A stretch of DNA of 64,000 bases from Bog-159 sp963738375 (GCA_963738375.1 CAVTWL010000004.1:1550001-1614000); one strand, 5' to 3'. Shown: positions 46,012-55,913, counted from the stretch's first letter. Notes: generated from the letters alone by a model not told the origin. Numbers and translations: made by a program.

Positions 46012-46899
46012 TCAAGACCCTTGGTAACTACGTAGGAGCAGAGGTCGGGCTTTTTCGAGATCAGCCGCTGTTTGTATCCGTATTTCCAGTTCGCCAGTGC
46101 CGGCATGACCGATGTTGCTGACATCGCGGGTGAATCCGTCTTCAAGTGGAACCGTGGAGGTGTCCACATGGGCCCACGCCAGCAGATCCTTGTGGCGCGG
46201 CTTGACGCACGCAAAATTCCGTAGCCGGCGGAAAGCGAAATACTGTTCGAGTTCTCTCATTTGCACGTCGTCGCCCAATGCGAGCAAGAACGCTTTGAGC
46301 GCTTCCCAAACGTCCGCTATCGCGCCGGCGTCGGCGGCCTGTGCTTTTTCCCGGCTGGGTTCGGTAGCTGTCGCGCGACGTTGTACCGGGCCCGAGTTGC
46401 TGGCGCGCACCAATTCGAGCAATAGCAGATCGCCTCCGTAGCGACGGTAACGGAGGAGTTCGATATTCCGGGGAATCTGGAGTACCGCGTATTCATCGTA
46501 GCGGCTAAAATCGCCGGCAATGCACAAAAGGCGGGTTCCGGGCCAATTGATGTTCTCGGTATACTCGTGCCCCAAAACCTTCAGCACCTGAAGCGTAAAC
46601 TCACCCTTGTGATCCATCAACCAATCCAGGTAGAAAAGCCCCTGGCTGATGACATTTTCGTTGAGCGCGCGTTTGTACTCGATGATGACGGGGCAGTTGT
46701 TATCGTCGAGGCCGAGCGTATCGATGCGGCCCCCGTGTACTTTCCCGGTGATGTACTCCGTCGCCAGAAAACGTACCCCGAGAAACGATTGCAAGTGTTG
46801 CTCCATCAGCGCTTGCAGGGACTTCTCGATGTCTACAGATTCGGCGCGCAGTTCACGCGCGTTATCCGATTGGAGCTGAAAAAGCTTAATGTCAGCCAT
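46012..46899 (-). CDS. NucS/DUF5655-type PD-(D/E)XK nuclease-like protein
   Basis: The 295-residue protein starts MADIKLFQLQSDNARELRAE. It has a nuclease fold with GGRIDTLGLDDNNCPVIIEY, whose Asp60 and E74-Y-K76 form the PD-(D/E)XK set. NENVISQGLFYLDWLMDHKG and RNIELLRYRRYGGDLLLLEL follow. The last 100 residues resemble the DUF5655 domain. Relatives occur widely as single genes without a methyltransferase. Its place between the DUF927 ATPase and an XRE regulator suggests DNA processing or defence for the element. No activity is demonstrated. Confidence 0.78.
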   Translation of the reverse strand: MADIKLFQLQSDNARELRAESVDIEKSLQALMEQHLQSFLGVRFLATEYITGKVHGGRIDTLGLDDNNCPVIIEYKRALNENVISQGLFYLDWLMDHKGEFTLQVLKVLGHEYTENINWPGTRLLCIAGDFSRYDEYAVLQIPRNIELLRYRRYGGDLLLLELVRASNSGPVQRRATATEPSREKAQAADAGAIADVWEALKAFLLALGDDVQMRELEQYFAFRRLRNFACVKPRHKDLLAWAHVDTSTVPLEDGFTRDVSNIGHAGTGELEIRIQTAADLEKARPLLLRSYQGS

Positions 46900-47100
46900 G
46901 CTTTGCAGAATCCTTTTTGAGCGAACGGGAAAAGGGATGGGCCGCCGGGATCAGCCACACGATTCGCTAGCGACGACGGGGCTGAGACCAACAACTGTTG
47001 GGGGTCGATTTGTGGCCCAGCCGATCGATAACGGCATCGGCAAATGAGGCGTATATGTCGTTGGCTAATACGCTACAACGTAGCACCATCGGATCTGCAG

Positions 47101-47400
47101 ATGCAACGCGGACAGAAGCAGATCCAACCGACCGATCTCAAAAGCAAAGCGGTTGGAATCATTGTGCGCGAATTCCGTAAACGGTCTGGATGTTCTCAAG
47201 AACGCCTGAGCGACGAATGTGGCTTTGACCGAACCTATATCAGCAGGGTCGAAAGAGGGATTCTGAGCCCCACCGTCGGCCGCTTGTGGACGATCGCCGA
47301 CGCGCTTGATGCCCCCTTAAGTCAACTGGTGAAAAGGATGGAAGTTTGGGTGTCGGAACAGCCGCTGATGCAGACCCGCAAGGCTCTCAAGAAACCGTGA
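47101..47400 (+). CDS. XRE-family helix-turn-helix regulator
   Basis: From the ATG at 47101 (MQRGQKQIQPTDLKSKAVGI) the 99-residue protein contains a canonical HTH_3 domain: IVREFRKRSGCSQERLSDEC, GFDRTYISRVERGILSPTVG and LWTIADALDAPLSQL. It is a Cro/CI-like repressor with no extra domain. It sits alone between leftward gene blocks, facing the terminase and methyltransferase genes, and is the best candidate for control of the element. Confidence 0.88.
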   Translation: MQRGQKQIQPTDLKSKAVGIIVREFRKRSGCSQERLSDECGFDRTYISRVERGILSPTVGRLWTIADALDAPLSQLVKRMEVWVSEQPLMQTRKALKKP

Positions 47401-47644
47401 ACCGACTGCGTTCGATCTTGTCCGTGGACATGCGGACCGTGCATTCGGTGCAGGAAATTATCTCCGGCTGAATCGACTCCTCGTTGTTGTGGCCGGGGCT
47501 CGCCACAACCGCCATGGCCGTTCTGAGATCATCCGCCTCAGCATTGTCGGTTTTGTTGGCTCCATCGCAGGCGCCTGTGGGCACCAGTAAACAATGCGGC
47601 GCTTAGTCGCACCCCTCATAAATTGGCCGCCGTTCCTGTTTGCG

Positions 47645-48970
47645 CTACGTGACCGAAGGTTGCGCGCCACGCTCGGCGGCAACCTCCGCAAACGTCAGCC
47701 CATTTTCCGCCAGATGCGCTGGCTGTCCGGTCAACGATTGCCAGCGTTGAATTACCACGTCAACATACTTGGGATCTAGCTCCAGTCCGCAACACCACCG
47801 ACCCGTTTGTTCCGCCGCAGCCAGGGTCGTCCCCGATCCTAAGAACGGCTCATAAACCCATTCCCCAGGCTTGGAATGGTTCAGCAAAGGCCGCCGCATG
47901 AGGGCCACCGGCTTCTGCGTAGGATGATCATGCTTTTCTTCTCCGCTACCGCCCATGATGAACTTGGGTGACGGCGAATCCCAAACGGTCGTGTTCCCCC
48001 CCGCCTTGCCATACCATGGCGCATTCTTCTTGCGCACGTACCAGCATGGCTCGTGCTGGTACCAGTAGTGCGTTCGCGTGAGAACTCCCCGGCCTTTATT
48101 CCAGATGATTTGCTGCGGGTACAAAAATCCAATACGCACCAACCCATCCAGAACTTCGCGCGTGTACAGCGAGGCATGCCACACGTATGCGACCTCGAGG
48201 CTGGGCACCAACGCGAAGGCTTCGGACCAATCCGCGCGCGTATCCGACGATATCGAAGTATTGGTATGGCCTTCGGTGCGGGACTTCAGGTAGCTTGATT
48301 CTGCGGGGCCACAACCGTTCAGTCCGGCGCGATCCCGCCACTCGCTGTCAAGCTGGATTCCGTACGGCGGGTCCGTAATCATTAGCCGCGGCCGCAGTCC
48401 GTTTAGAAGGCGGCCGACAGCCACCGGATCCGTAGCATCGCCGCAAAGCGCTCGATGTTGCTTGTCCGGCGGACCGCACAACCAGAGGTCGTCAGCTCTT
48501 GACACTGCTACGGCCGGAAGCGCGAGAGCGATGTCAATTTGCTCGTCGTCCAGCCCGGCTAGGACCAAGTCGTCAATCTCGTTACCGTCGAACCCAGTTA
48601 AGGCCAGATCGAAGTCAAGATCCTTAAGCTCACGCAGCTCTTTGGCAAGAAGCTCTTCGTCCCATTCCGCCCAGCTCACCGACTTGTTCACCATCAGCCG
48701 GAATGCTTTGACCTGGGCCTCGGTCCAGTCATCGCAGGGAATCACAGGAACATGGCTGAAGTTCAGTATCTTAGCCGCTTTGAGACGCAAGTGGCCATCA
48801 ATAACCTCCCCGCTACTGCGCGCCAACACGGGTATGCGGAAGCCGAACTCGCGAATGGAAGCCATCATGCGCTCCACCGCATCATCGTTTTTACGCGGAT
48901 TTCCAGCATACGGAATCAGCCGAGCGATCGACCATATTTCGATTTTAAGCTCAGTCTCTTGCGTCTTCAT
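47645..48970 (-). CDS. ParB-like nuclease domain fused to DNA methyltransferase
   Basis: The ATG at 48970 gives MKTQETELKIEIWSIARLIP, then a ParB/Srx-like domain (YAGNPRKNDDAVERMMASIR, GEVIDGHLRLKAAKIL). After a linker comes an amino-methyltransferase: motif IV PRLMITDPPYGIQL, KHDHPTQKPVALMRRPLLNH and motif I EWVYEPFLGSGTTLAAAEQT. IV before I marks a beta-class-like N4/N6 enzyme. Such ParB-MTase fusions are typical of phages and usually sit beside terminase, as here. The enzyme probably protects element DNA. 441 residues, intact. Confidence 0.9.
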   Translation of the reverse strand: MKTQETELKIEIWSIARLIPYAGNPRKNDDAVERMMASIREFGFRIPVLARSSGEVIDGHLRLKAAKILNFSHVPVIPCDDWTEAQVKAFRLMVNKSVSWAEWDEELLAKELRELKDLDFDLALTGFDGNEIDDLVLAGLDDEQIDIALALPAVAVSRADDLWLCGPPDKQHRALCGDATDPVAVGRLLNGLRPRLMITDPPYGIQLDSEWRDRAGLNGCGPAESSYLKSRTEGHTNTSISSDTRADWSEAFALVPSLEVAYVWHASLYTREVLDGLVRIGFLYPQQIIWNKGRGVLTRTHYWYQHEPCWYVRKKNAPWYGKAGGNTTVWDSPSPKFIMGGSGEEKHDHPTQKPVALMRRPLLNHSKPGEWVYEPFLGSGTTLAAAEQTGRWCCGLELDPKYVDVVIQRWQSLTGQPAHLAENGLTFAEVAAERGAQPSVT

Positions 48971-49094
48971 GCCTTGCTCCTTTCGCACATTCGCCTACTG
49001 CACTTGCCAAGGTGTTTTTCCCAAGCTTGTCGCTTCTCCACCAGACCCGTCACCGACCAGTCGAACGTAGTAGCCGAGCCAGATCCCAAGCTCT

Positions 49095-50645
49095 TCAGCG
49101 TGACCACGGTGACCGCCACGGATCGGAGTACCCACCCAGAAATTCGTGGACAACCTGCCATGGGTCCTGTGACATCGGTGGGCCGCCACCCACACCTTCT
49201 GCCTCTTCGCGCAGGAAACCGATAATCCCGAACTCGCCAGACTCAGCGAACGCGAGCATAAGCCCTTCCGCCCGGTCGGGAGACTTGACTCCTCGTTTGC
49301 GGGCGTCCTCCTTCCGCTCGATCGCCAGAAGACCCTGGGCGTTGTGGCTGTACCGAAGTGCGGCGAGCTGGCCGATTGTTGTCTCATCGGTTAGGCCGGC
49401 CAAATGGCCTTTTCGGGCGCGCTCCCGCAGCGCCCAATAGTATTCAGCCTTCTTGTTTACATATTTGCCGGGTTTGCCCGCCGTCTCGCCGACGTTGACG
49501 CCCTCCACGTTGAAGCCGGCGTCGCGCAGACGTTCCACGAAGTGGTAACCGATACCGACAGAATCTACCTTGACTTTTATTTCTTCTTGCTGGAAGGGGC
49601 GCAGCGCCGCTACTACATCGCCCAACGGATCGGCCTTGGTCCAGAAACCCTGGAAGACGATAACGTTCCCGCGCCGAACGAAGAGTGTTGTCTCGGACTC
49701 GCCTGGGCCAGCAACATCGATGCCAGCCTCGAGCGGCTCACCGGGCGGCATGGGGCAAGTTTTGGCGTACTCTAGCCACGCTAGCGGGAACAATGCGTCG
49801 TCCGGCTGGGTGGCAAACTGTCCTAACACTCGCGTTTGCCAAAGATGGTGGCCAGGGCCCCACTCCTCGTATTTTTCGCGGACCCACCGGCGTGTAACGA
49901 GGTAAGGGCGTGGATTGCAGTCCAGTTCTTCCTCGGTTAGTTCCAGGAGATCCCGCCCCGAAGGCTCACCCAGCCGTACCTCATCGCCGTTGTAATCGTA
50001 TTCCAGTTTGACGCCGGCGAAGTTGGGCGTATCAAATGCCGATATAGTGTAGAGAGACCATCCGGCACGCTCGGCATGGAAAAAGTCGTAGAACTTGCCG
50101 CTGGAAAGGGTGGGGTTGCCCAAGCACAATAATTTGACATTTCCGCCGGCTCTTATCCCTTCCACCGCCTCCCATATCCCCGGAGCTACACCGGTCGCCT
50201 CATCGACGATCACCAGGATGTTACGGCAGTGGTAGCCTTGCAGCCGGACCCCTTGGTCTGGTGAGAGCCCAATGGCATAACGCTGATGGCCCAAGTGCAT
50301 GGAGGTGACGTTGGGCTCAGGGAAGGCAATCGCAGATTGAGCCGCCAGCTTCCGAATCTCGCGCCACAGAACATTCTCCACCTGCATCCAGGTCGGTGCA
50401 GTGGTCAATACGATGGCTTCGTCATGGGCCATAAGGAACCATAGCGAAGCGGCCGCGGCAACGAGCGTCTTGCCCGATGCATGACATGCCTTGACACTTA
50501 CGCGCCTACTGGTTTGCAGTGCGTGGAGAACCGCGATCTGCGTCGACCAGAGGTCCAAGTTAAGGAAGTTGGACGCGAATAGCGACGGATTGCAAATGGA
50601 TTCAACGACTAGTTTTGTTTTGCGTGAACCGCTTATGTAGCGCAT
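49095..50645 (-). CDS. phage terminase large subunit
   Basis: The ATG at 50645 gives a 516-residue protein. The ATPase has a Walker A-like VKACHASGKTLVAAAA (residues 51-66) and Walker B NILVIVDEATG (142-152). The nuclease domain has EAGIDVAGPGESETTLFV with Asp310, IKVKVDSVGIGYHFVERLRD and SPDRAEGLMLAFAES, giving the three acidic metal ligands. It overlaps the small-subunit gene by 44 bases. It would cut and drive DNA into proheads, yet no portal or capsid gene follows; the next leftward gene is the ParB-methyltransferase. The full set of motifs argues that it is functional. Confidence 0.9.
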   Translation of the reverse strand: MRYISGSRKTKLVVESICNPSLFASNFLNLDLWSTQIAVLHALQTSRRVSVKACHASGKTLVAAAASLWFLMAHDEAIVLTTAPTWMQVENVLWREIRKLAAQSAIAFPEPNVTSMHLGHQRYAIGLSPDQGVRLQGYHCRNILVIVDEATGVAPGIWEAVEGIRAGGNVKLLCLGNPTLSSGKFYDFFHAERAGWSLYTISAFDTPNFAGVKLEYDYNGDEVRLGEPSGRDLLELTEEELDCNPRPYLVTRRWVREKYEEWGPGHHLWQTRVLGQFATQPDDALFPLAWLEYAKTCPMPPGEPLEAGIDVAGPGESETTLFVRRGNVIVFQGFWTKADPLGDVVAALRPFQQEEIKVKVDSVGIGYHFVERLRDAGFNVEGVNVGETAGKPGKYVNKKAEYYWALRERARKGHLAGLTDETTIGQLAALRYSHNAQGLLAIERKEDARKRGVKSPDRAEGLMLAFAESGEFGIIGFLREEAEGVGGGPPMSQDPWQVVHEFLGGYSDPWRSPWSR

Positions 50646-50997
50646 CGATAACCTCGATCGAAATTTTGTTTTCCCCCCCGGCGCGAGCTGCTGGGCTACT
50701 GTCTTTCTGCCCCAACATTTGTTTACCGAGCCACACCGCCATGGTGGCGTTGCCGTCATCGAGCAAGCGCATCTGCGCCCGTCTGACCGATATTCGGCCC
50801 TTGGCTCTGCCACGCGCTACTACTTCGGAGCACGCGGGGTCTTTTAGCCGCTTGCGGAGAGTGCGTTCGGATATGCCGAGATATGCTGCTATCTCGATCT
50901 CCGTACAGTTCAGCATGCAAAGCTTCTCGAGGTCAGCTAGATCGATCTCGGTAGGCTTCCGGCCTGCGCCTGGACGTTGACCGCCGCGACTGGGCAT
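50602..50997 (-). CDS. terminase small subunit-like HTH protein
   Basis: A 131-residue protein starting MPSRGGQRPGAGRKPTEIDL, with the GGQRPGAGRKP start common to small terminase subunits. A helix-turn-helix follows (LNCTEIEIAAYLGISERTLR, KRLKDPACSEVVARGRAKGR). RRAQMRLLDDGNATMAVWLG comes next. It overlaps the large subunit start, an arrangement that couples their translation. It probably recognises the packaging site. No such site was identified upstream, though AT-rich DNA with inverted repeats lies at 51190-51340. Confidence 0.85.
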   Translation of the reverse strand: MPSRGGQRPGAGRKPTEIDLADLEKLCMLNCTEIEIAAYLGISERTLRKRLKDPACSEVVARGRAKGRISVRRAQMRLLDDGNATMAVWLGKQMLGQKDSSPAARAGGENKISIEVIDALHKRFTQNKTSR

Positions 50998-52099
50998 GTA
51001 GACTTTCGACCGCCTGACTCAATCGGCTCGCAGATTGGAACTCGATGGACAGCCTATGCGGGCAGGCCGGCGCTTCCAATTGCAAAAATCAAGAATTGAA
51101 TCGCCGAGCTTGGCGGGAAGGTATCCTTAATACAGGGGCACCGCGCCGTCGCAGATGGCAACAGCAGTCTTCCGAGATCGGGTCGTTCAGCCCCGGTCAA
51201 CTAGAAAAATTTTACGTTAACTATCCGCGAGATGTCAAGCTGATTGCGTAATCGTATGATTTTATTGGTTTCAAGTAGAAACGCTGATGCTCATTGGTGG
51301 TGCTATATATGCGCCCTTAATCATACGAGCAGTTCCTACGTTATTTACCGTTCAGACCAGCTATGAGATTGTTAGGGCGGCATTTGCGTGCGATGCTGGT
51401 CCGTAGCCAATCGAACTCATCTTTGATTATTTCCAAACGGGACCGATCCGATGAAATGCTCATGCCCCGCTTTCCCGACGTGTAAGTCCAAAGTAATGTG
51501 TCCGATCCCAGCACCAAGCAACTTCTTACTCAACAAGTAACGGCGCTCTGGGGACCGGCAACAATCAAAACGCACCCAATAAACAAGAATTCCCTGGGGT
51601 CTTTTAGAGTGTCAACGGGTAACAGTTGAAGTCTTCACGCGTGACCTTGCATGTATGGACTGTCGTCGGACTCGCTCTCTTTCCGAGTTTCGGCGGTGGT
51701 GGCGCCTTCCTCGTAACGGCGTACCTCGTCGGTGTCCGTCCGTTTGAGCTATGACAGCCACCATCACGCCTTCGAGCGGCTCTACCCGGACCTATCAGGC
51801 GATCTTCCACCTTCGGCCAAGCGGCGATCTTACGGTGCGGACCTGCTATTTCCTTAATACAATTGCCGATCCCGCTCACCATCGGCTTTCGGTCCGGAAC
51901 TCAGAACAATTTGATGTGAGATCGCCAGTGCCGAGAGCCCGCGCAATTGCCGGCGGAGCACCGGCACTCCGCCGGTTTGTTCCTGGCGGCCTGGCACTCA
52001 GACGGAAACAGGGCGATTGCCTGTCGGGAGCCGCCCCGCCTGGGGCGGCAGATTCTCCCGCCGGTTGCTGTGAGCCTGGTGTGGTAATCTAGCACTCCA
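50998..52099. other. 1.1-kb region without a gene; likely right border of the mobile block
   Basis: The region is AT-richer near 51190-51330 and contains the 10-bp inverted repeat TCGTATGATT (51252-51261) and AATCATACGA (51319-51328). At 51636-51672, on the complementary strand, lies the third copy of the motif ACATGCAAGGTCAC-type sequence seen at 29433 and 37789. No frame is convincing. The attachment site of the serine recombinase, a packaging site or an origin could be here, but none is proven. Confidence 0.45.
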
Positions 52100-55000
52100 G
52101 TGACCCGCGAAGAGATCGCCGCTGCCTCGCTCGCGATACGCGATCGCTTGCAGCGCGCCGAGTACCTTCAACGGGCGTGTGCGGGCGACGGCCAACTCCT
52201 GGACGAAGTGTGGGCGCTGGTCGACGCCAAGGAAAAAACCGCACAGCCCGGTTTCACTCCCGGTGACACGGCCGGCACTACGCAGGCGATGCCTGCCGCT
52301 CCCCAAGGCCTGGGTTCCTCCATTGGCGCTTACCGATTGGTACGCAAGCTCGGCGAAGGCGGCATGGGCGTAGTGTACCTGGCGGAGCAGACGCAGCCCA
52401 TGCGGCGCACGGTCGCCCTGAAGATCGTGAAACCGGGCATGGACAGCGAGCGGTTAATCGCGCGTTTTGAAAGCGAGCGGCAGGCCCTGGCCCTGATGGA
52501 TCATGTCCATATCGCCCGTGTTTTCGATGCCGGCGCTACTCCGGACGGACGCCCCTACTTCGTCATGGAATTGGTGAACGGAGCTCCGATCACGCGCTAC
52601 TGCGACACCAAGAGGCTCACCCCGCGGGAGCGCGTGGAGTTGTTCATTCCGGTCTGCCACGCGGTACAGCATGCCCACCAGAAGGGCATTATTCACCGCG
52701 ACCTCAAGCCCTCGAACATCCTGATCGCGGAGGAAGACGGCAAGCCGATACCCAAGGTGATCGATTTCGGCATCGCCAAGGCGATGGGCGATCCACTGCA
52801 CGACGCCGCGGAGTCCAGGTTCACGCGCCTGGGCACGGTAGTGGGCACGCTGGAGTATATGAGTCCGGAACAGGCCGACCCGGGGCGTGCAGGCATCGAT
52901 ACGCGGGCCGATATCTACTCCCTGGGCGCAGTGCTGTACGACCTGCTGACCGGAGCGCCGCCGCTGACCGGTGATGGGCAGGCGCCAGGCAGCTACCTGG
53001 AAAATCTGAAACGCATCCAGGAAGAGGAACCGCGGTCGCCCAGCGCCCGGCTGAGCCGTTGCCCCACCTTGGGCGAGATTGCCGAACGGCGGCGGACCGA
53101 TCCCGCACGGCTCCCGAAGCTCCTGCACGGGGAACTGGATTGGATCGTGATGAAGGCGCTTGAAAAGGACCGGAGCCGGCGCTACGAGACCGCCAACGGG
53201 CTGGCGCGCGATCTCCAGCGCTACTTGGACGGGGAACCGGTAGAAGCGGCCCCACCCTCCGTCACTTACCGGCTGCGAAAGTTCGCTGCAAAGTACCGGG
53301 TGTGGCTGGCGACGGCGGCGGCGTTTGTGGCATTGCTCGCGGCGGGTGTGGTGGTGAGCGCCTGGATGGCGGTGAAGGCCAGCCAGGCAGAGCAACAGGC
53401 TCGCGCCGTAAATGATTTTCTGCAGAAGGACCTGCTGGCGCAGGCCAGCGCCGCCAACCAATCCCAGGCGGATGGGAAGCCAGACCCGAACCTGAAAGTG
53501 CGGACGGTGCTCGACCGCGCCGCGGCAACCGTCGCCACCAAGTTCGCCAAGCAGCCGGTGGTGGAGGCCTCGATCCGCCAAACCATCGCCGAAACCTACC
53601 GGGACCTGGGGCTTTACCCGGACGCGGAGCGGCAACTGACGCGAGCCCTCGAGCTGCGGCGCCGGCTGCTCGGGCCCAGCCATCCAGACACCGTGCAGAC
53701 TCTCTTCACATTGGCTATGGTGGCCCGGGAACAGGGTAACCGCGCGCAGGCCGAGTCGCTGTTTTCGCAGGTCCTCGAGAACCGGCGCGGGCGGTTGGGG
53801 CTCGAGCATCCGGATACGCTGAAGGCCATGCACGAGCTGGCGGAGTTATACGCCGCCGAGGGTAAGTATCCGCAAGCCGAGGAGCTTGGCTCGCGAGTCC
53901 TGGAAATACGACGCCGCCTGCTGGGACCCGAGGATATCGAAACCTTGAGCAGCATGCACGAGCTCGCGTCGGTTTACGGCGCCGAAGGCAAGGATCCGCA
54001 GGCTGAGGATCTCAATGTCCGCATCCTGGAACTGCAACGCCGTGTGCTGGGACCTGAACATCCAAATACGCTGGCCACCATGAACAACCTGGCGGCCACT
54101 TATCTGAGAGAGGGGAAGTACGCGCAAGCGGAGAAGCTCTCGGCCGAGGTTCTGCAGACGCAACGTCGCACACTGGGGCCCGAGCATCCGGCCACGTTGA
54201 CCACGGCGGTGAATCTGGCGATGGCTTATACGCGGCAGGGCAAGCTCACGCAGGCAATAGAACTCGATGCCGGGACCTTGGAACTGGATCGTCGCGTGTT
54301 GGGGCCGGAACATCCCAAGACTCTGATTGTGATGGGCAACCTGGCAATGGATTACTACAATCAGGGCGAGTTCTTGAAAGCCGAAGCTCTGCAAACGCAG
54401 GTGGTGGAGATTAAGCGCCGGGTGCTGGAGCCCAACCATCCCAGCTGGCTGACCAGCATGCAGAACCTGGGCCAGACGTACGCGGGTCTTGGTAAGTTCG
54501 CCCAAGCCGATACCGTGTTTACTCAAATACTGGAGATCAAGCGCCGGGTGCTGGGTGCCGAACATCCCTCGACGCTGAACGCTATGAACGGTTTGGGCGC
54601 GGCTTACAGCGGGGAGGGCAAGTATGCCCAAGCCGAGTCTCTGCTGGCGCAGGTGGTGGAGACCCGGCGCCGCGTCCAGGGTCCCGAGCATCCGGACACG
54701 CTGAGTAGCGCCAACACCCTGGCGGTCGTGTATCGGAACCAGGGCAAGTGGGCACAAGCGGAGGCTCTGTTTGCGCAGGTCCTGGACGGAAGACGCCGCG
54801 CGTTGGGGCCTGAACATATCGACACTTTGCGCACCACCAACAATCTGGCGATGACCTACCAATTTCAAGGCCGATCTGCGCAGGCCGAACCGTTGCTCCG
54901 TGAAGCTTTGCCACTGTTCGAAAAGAACGCTCCCGATCACTGGGAGCGCTTCCAGTGCCAGAGTTTGCTGGGCGCCGCCATGGCGGGCCAAAAGAAGTTT

Positions 55001-55198
55001 GCAGCCGCGGAACCGGTGCTGCTCGCCGGCTACCAGGGCATGCTGGAGCGAAAAACCAGGATTCCCGCACTCGAATGGTCCAGCTTACGCTGGGCCGGGG
55101 AATCACTCGTCGAACTATACCGCGCCTGGGGAAAGCCGGCGAAGACGGCCGAGTGGCGGCAAAAGATCGCGGCTGCGCCGGCGCAGCCGCGCCCCTGA
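52100..55198 (+). CDS. membrane Ser/Thr protein kinase with C-terminal TPR array
   Basis: GTG start at 52100; 1032 residues. The Hanks-type kinase has the Gly loop KLGEGGMGVVYLAE (83-96), Lys108 in VALKIV, HRDLKPSN (199-206), the DFG in VIDFGIAK (220-227) and GTLEYMSPEQ. One membrane helix (WLATAAAFVALLAAGVVVSA) follows near residue 400. The outer part holds about ten 42-residue TPR_12/kinesin-light-chain repeats with the pattern LGPEHPxTLxxxxNLA. This is a standard acidobacterial receptor kinase. It usually lies next to an ECF sigma gene; none is present here. Confidence 0.93.
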   Translation: MTREEIAAASLAIRDRLQRAEYLQRACAGDGQLLDEVWALVDAKEKTAQPGFTPGDTAGTTQAMPAAPQGLGSSIGAYRLVRKLGEGGMGVVYLAEQTQPMRRTVALKIVKPGMDSERLIARFESERQALALMDHVHIARVFDAGATPDGRPYFVMELVNGAPITRYCDTKRLTPRERVELFIPVCHAVQHAHQKGIIHRDLKPSNILIAEEDGKPIPKVIDFGIAKAMGDPLHDAAESRFTRLGTVVGTLEYMSPEQADPGRAGIDTRADIYSLGAVLYDLLTGAPPLTGDGQAPGSYLENLKRIQEEEPRSPSARLSRCPTLGEIAERRRTDPARLPKLLHGELDWIVMKALEKDRSRRYETANGLARDLQRYLDGEPVEAAPPSVTYRLRKFAAKYRVWLATAAAFVALLAAGVVVSAWMAVKASQAEQQARAVNDFLQKDLLAQASAANQSQADGKPDPNLKVRTVLDRAAATVATKFAKQPVVEASIRQTIAETYRDLGLYPDAERQLTRALELRRRLLGPSHPDTVQTLFTLAMVAREQGNRAQAESLFSQVLENRRGRLGLEHPDTLKAMHELAELYAAEGKYPQAEELGSRVLEIRRRLLGPEDIETLSSMHELASVYGAEGKDPQAEDLNVRILELQRRVLGPEHPNTLATMNNLAATYLREGKYAQAEKLSAEVLQTQRRTLGPEHPATLTTAVNLAMAYTRQGKLTQAIELDAGTLELDRRVLGPEHPKTLIVMGNLAMDYYNQGEFLKAEALQTQVVEIKRRVLEPNHPSWLTSMQNLGQTYAGLGKFAQADTVFTQILEIKRRVLGAEHPSTLNAMNGLGAAYSGEGKYAQAESLLAQVVETRRRVQGPEHPDTLSSANTLAVVYRNQGKWAQAEALFAQVLDGRRRALGPEHIDTLRTTNNLAMTYQFQGRSAQAEPLLREALPLFEKNAPDHWERFQCQSLLGAAMAGQKKFAAAEPVLLAGYQGMLERKTRIPALEWSSLRWAGESLVELYRAWGKPAKTAEWRQKIAAAPAQPRP

Positions 55199-55913
55199 GC
55201 GAGGATGCCGGGTGCCCGCCGGGATATGATGTACGAGATCGATAGCAACTGATATTTAAAAGACTTAGTCTGGCGGGGAGTCGTGGACGCTTTTCGAACT
55301 TTTCTCTCCGTTGAAGCTGTCGATTTCAGCGCGTTAGAACCCGGTACACCATCAAATCTAAACAATAAAGGCCCATCTCGAAGCCTGTAGTCCCGTTCCC
55401 CCACCCATATCGGACGTGTATCGAACTCGGATGCGAGCCATCCCTCTAATGCGCCACTTTGGCGGTAAGCCGCCGATCCCTCCATAACCCTCGGTTTCCA
55501 GCCCTTCAACGGAAATTTCTTGGCCGGGCTCGGCGGATTCAACGTTTCCTCGAAGACAAAATGCCGACTCGGGCACTGAACCAAACCTCCCGCCCACAGG
55601 AACGAACAGGCCCATTACACGATCTTCATGGCAGAAAGGCCGGAGTCGGCAAACGCTAAAGGTCGCCCGCGATGCGGCGAAATGCTTTGCGAGCTCTGCT
55701 GTGCCGGCGATATCCGGTTCCTTCTGGATTTTGGATTCAAATTATGTCAAACAAAACAACCTTGCAGTTCTGTCGATTTCGACCTAGTTCTTCTCGCCAA
55801 GTTCCAGACTCCGGGCCGCCCGCCCAAACCGCTTTAGTGTCTGCTCACCAGCCCGAGGATTTGCCTACCGGCTCTTGTTGGACCGAAAATGGTCCCGAAG
55901 CGGGGGACTCAAT
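55199..55913. other. region with no well-supported gene
   Basis: About 715 bases after the kinase. A plus-strand frame from the ATG at 55746 (MSNKTTLQFCRFRPSSSRQV) ends at 55917, overlapping the next start codon as ATGA. It could be a 56-residue coupled protein, but composition and family do not help. Nothing else is convincing. Confidence 0.35.

Noticed and set aside
51751..52092. 113-codon frame directly upstream of the kinase, possibly the missing sigma gene
   Set aside because: It shows no sigma-2 or sigma-4 motif and no plausible protein composition.
52454..53833. Long minus-strand frame opposite the kinase
   Set aside because: The opposite strand carries all kinase motifs; this frame is a GC-driven shadow without family character.
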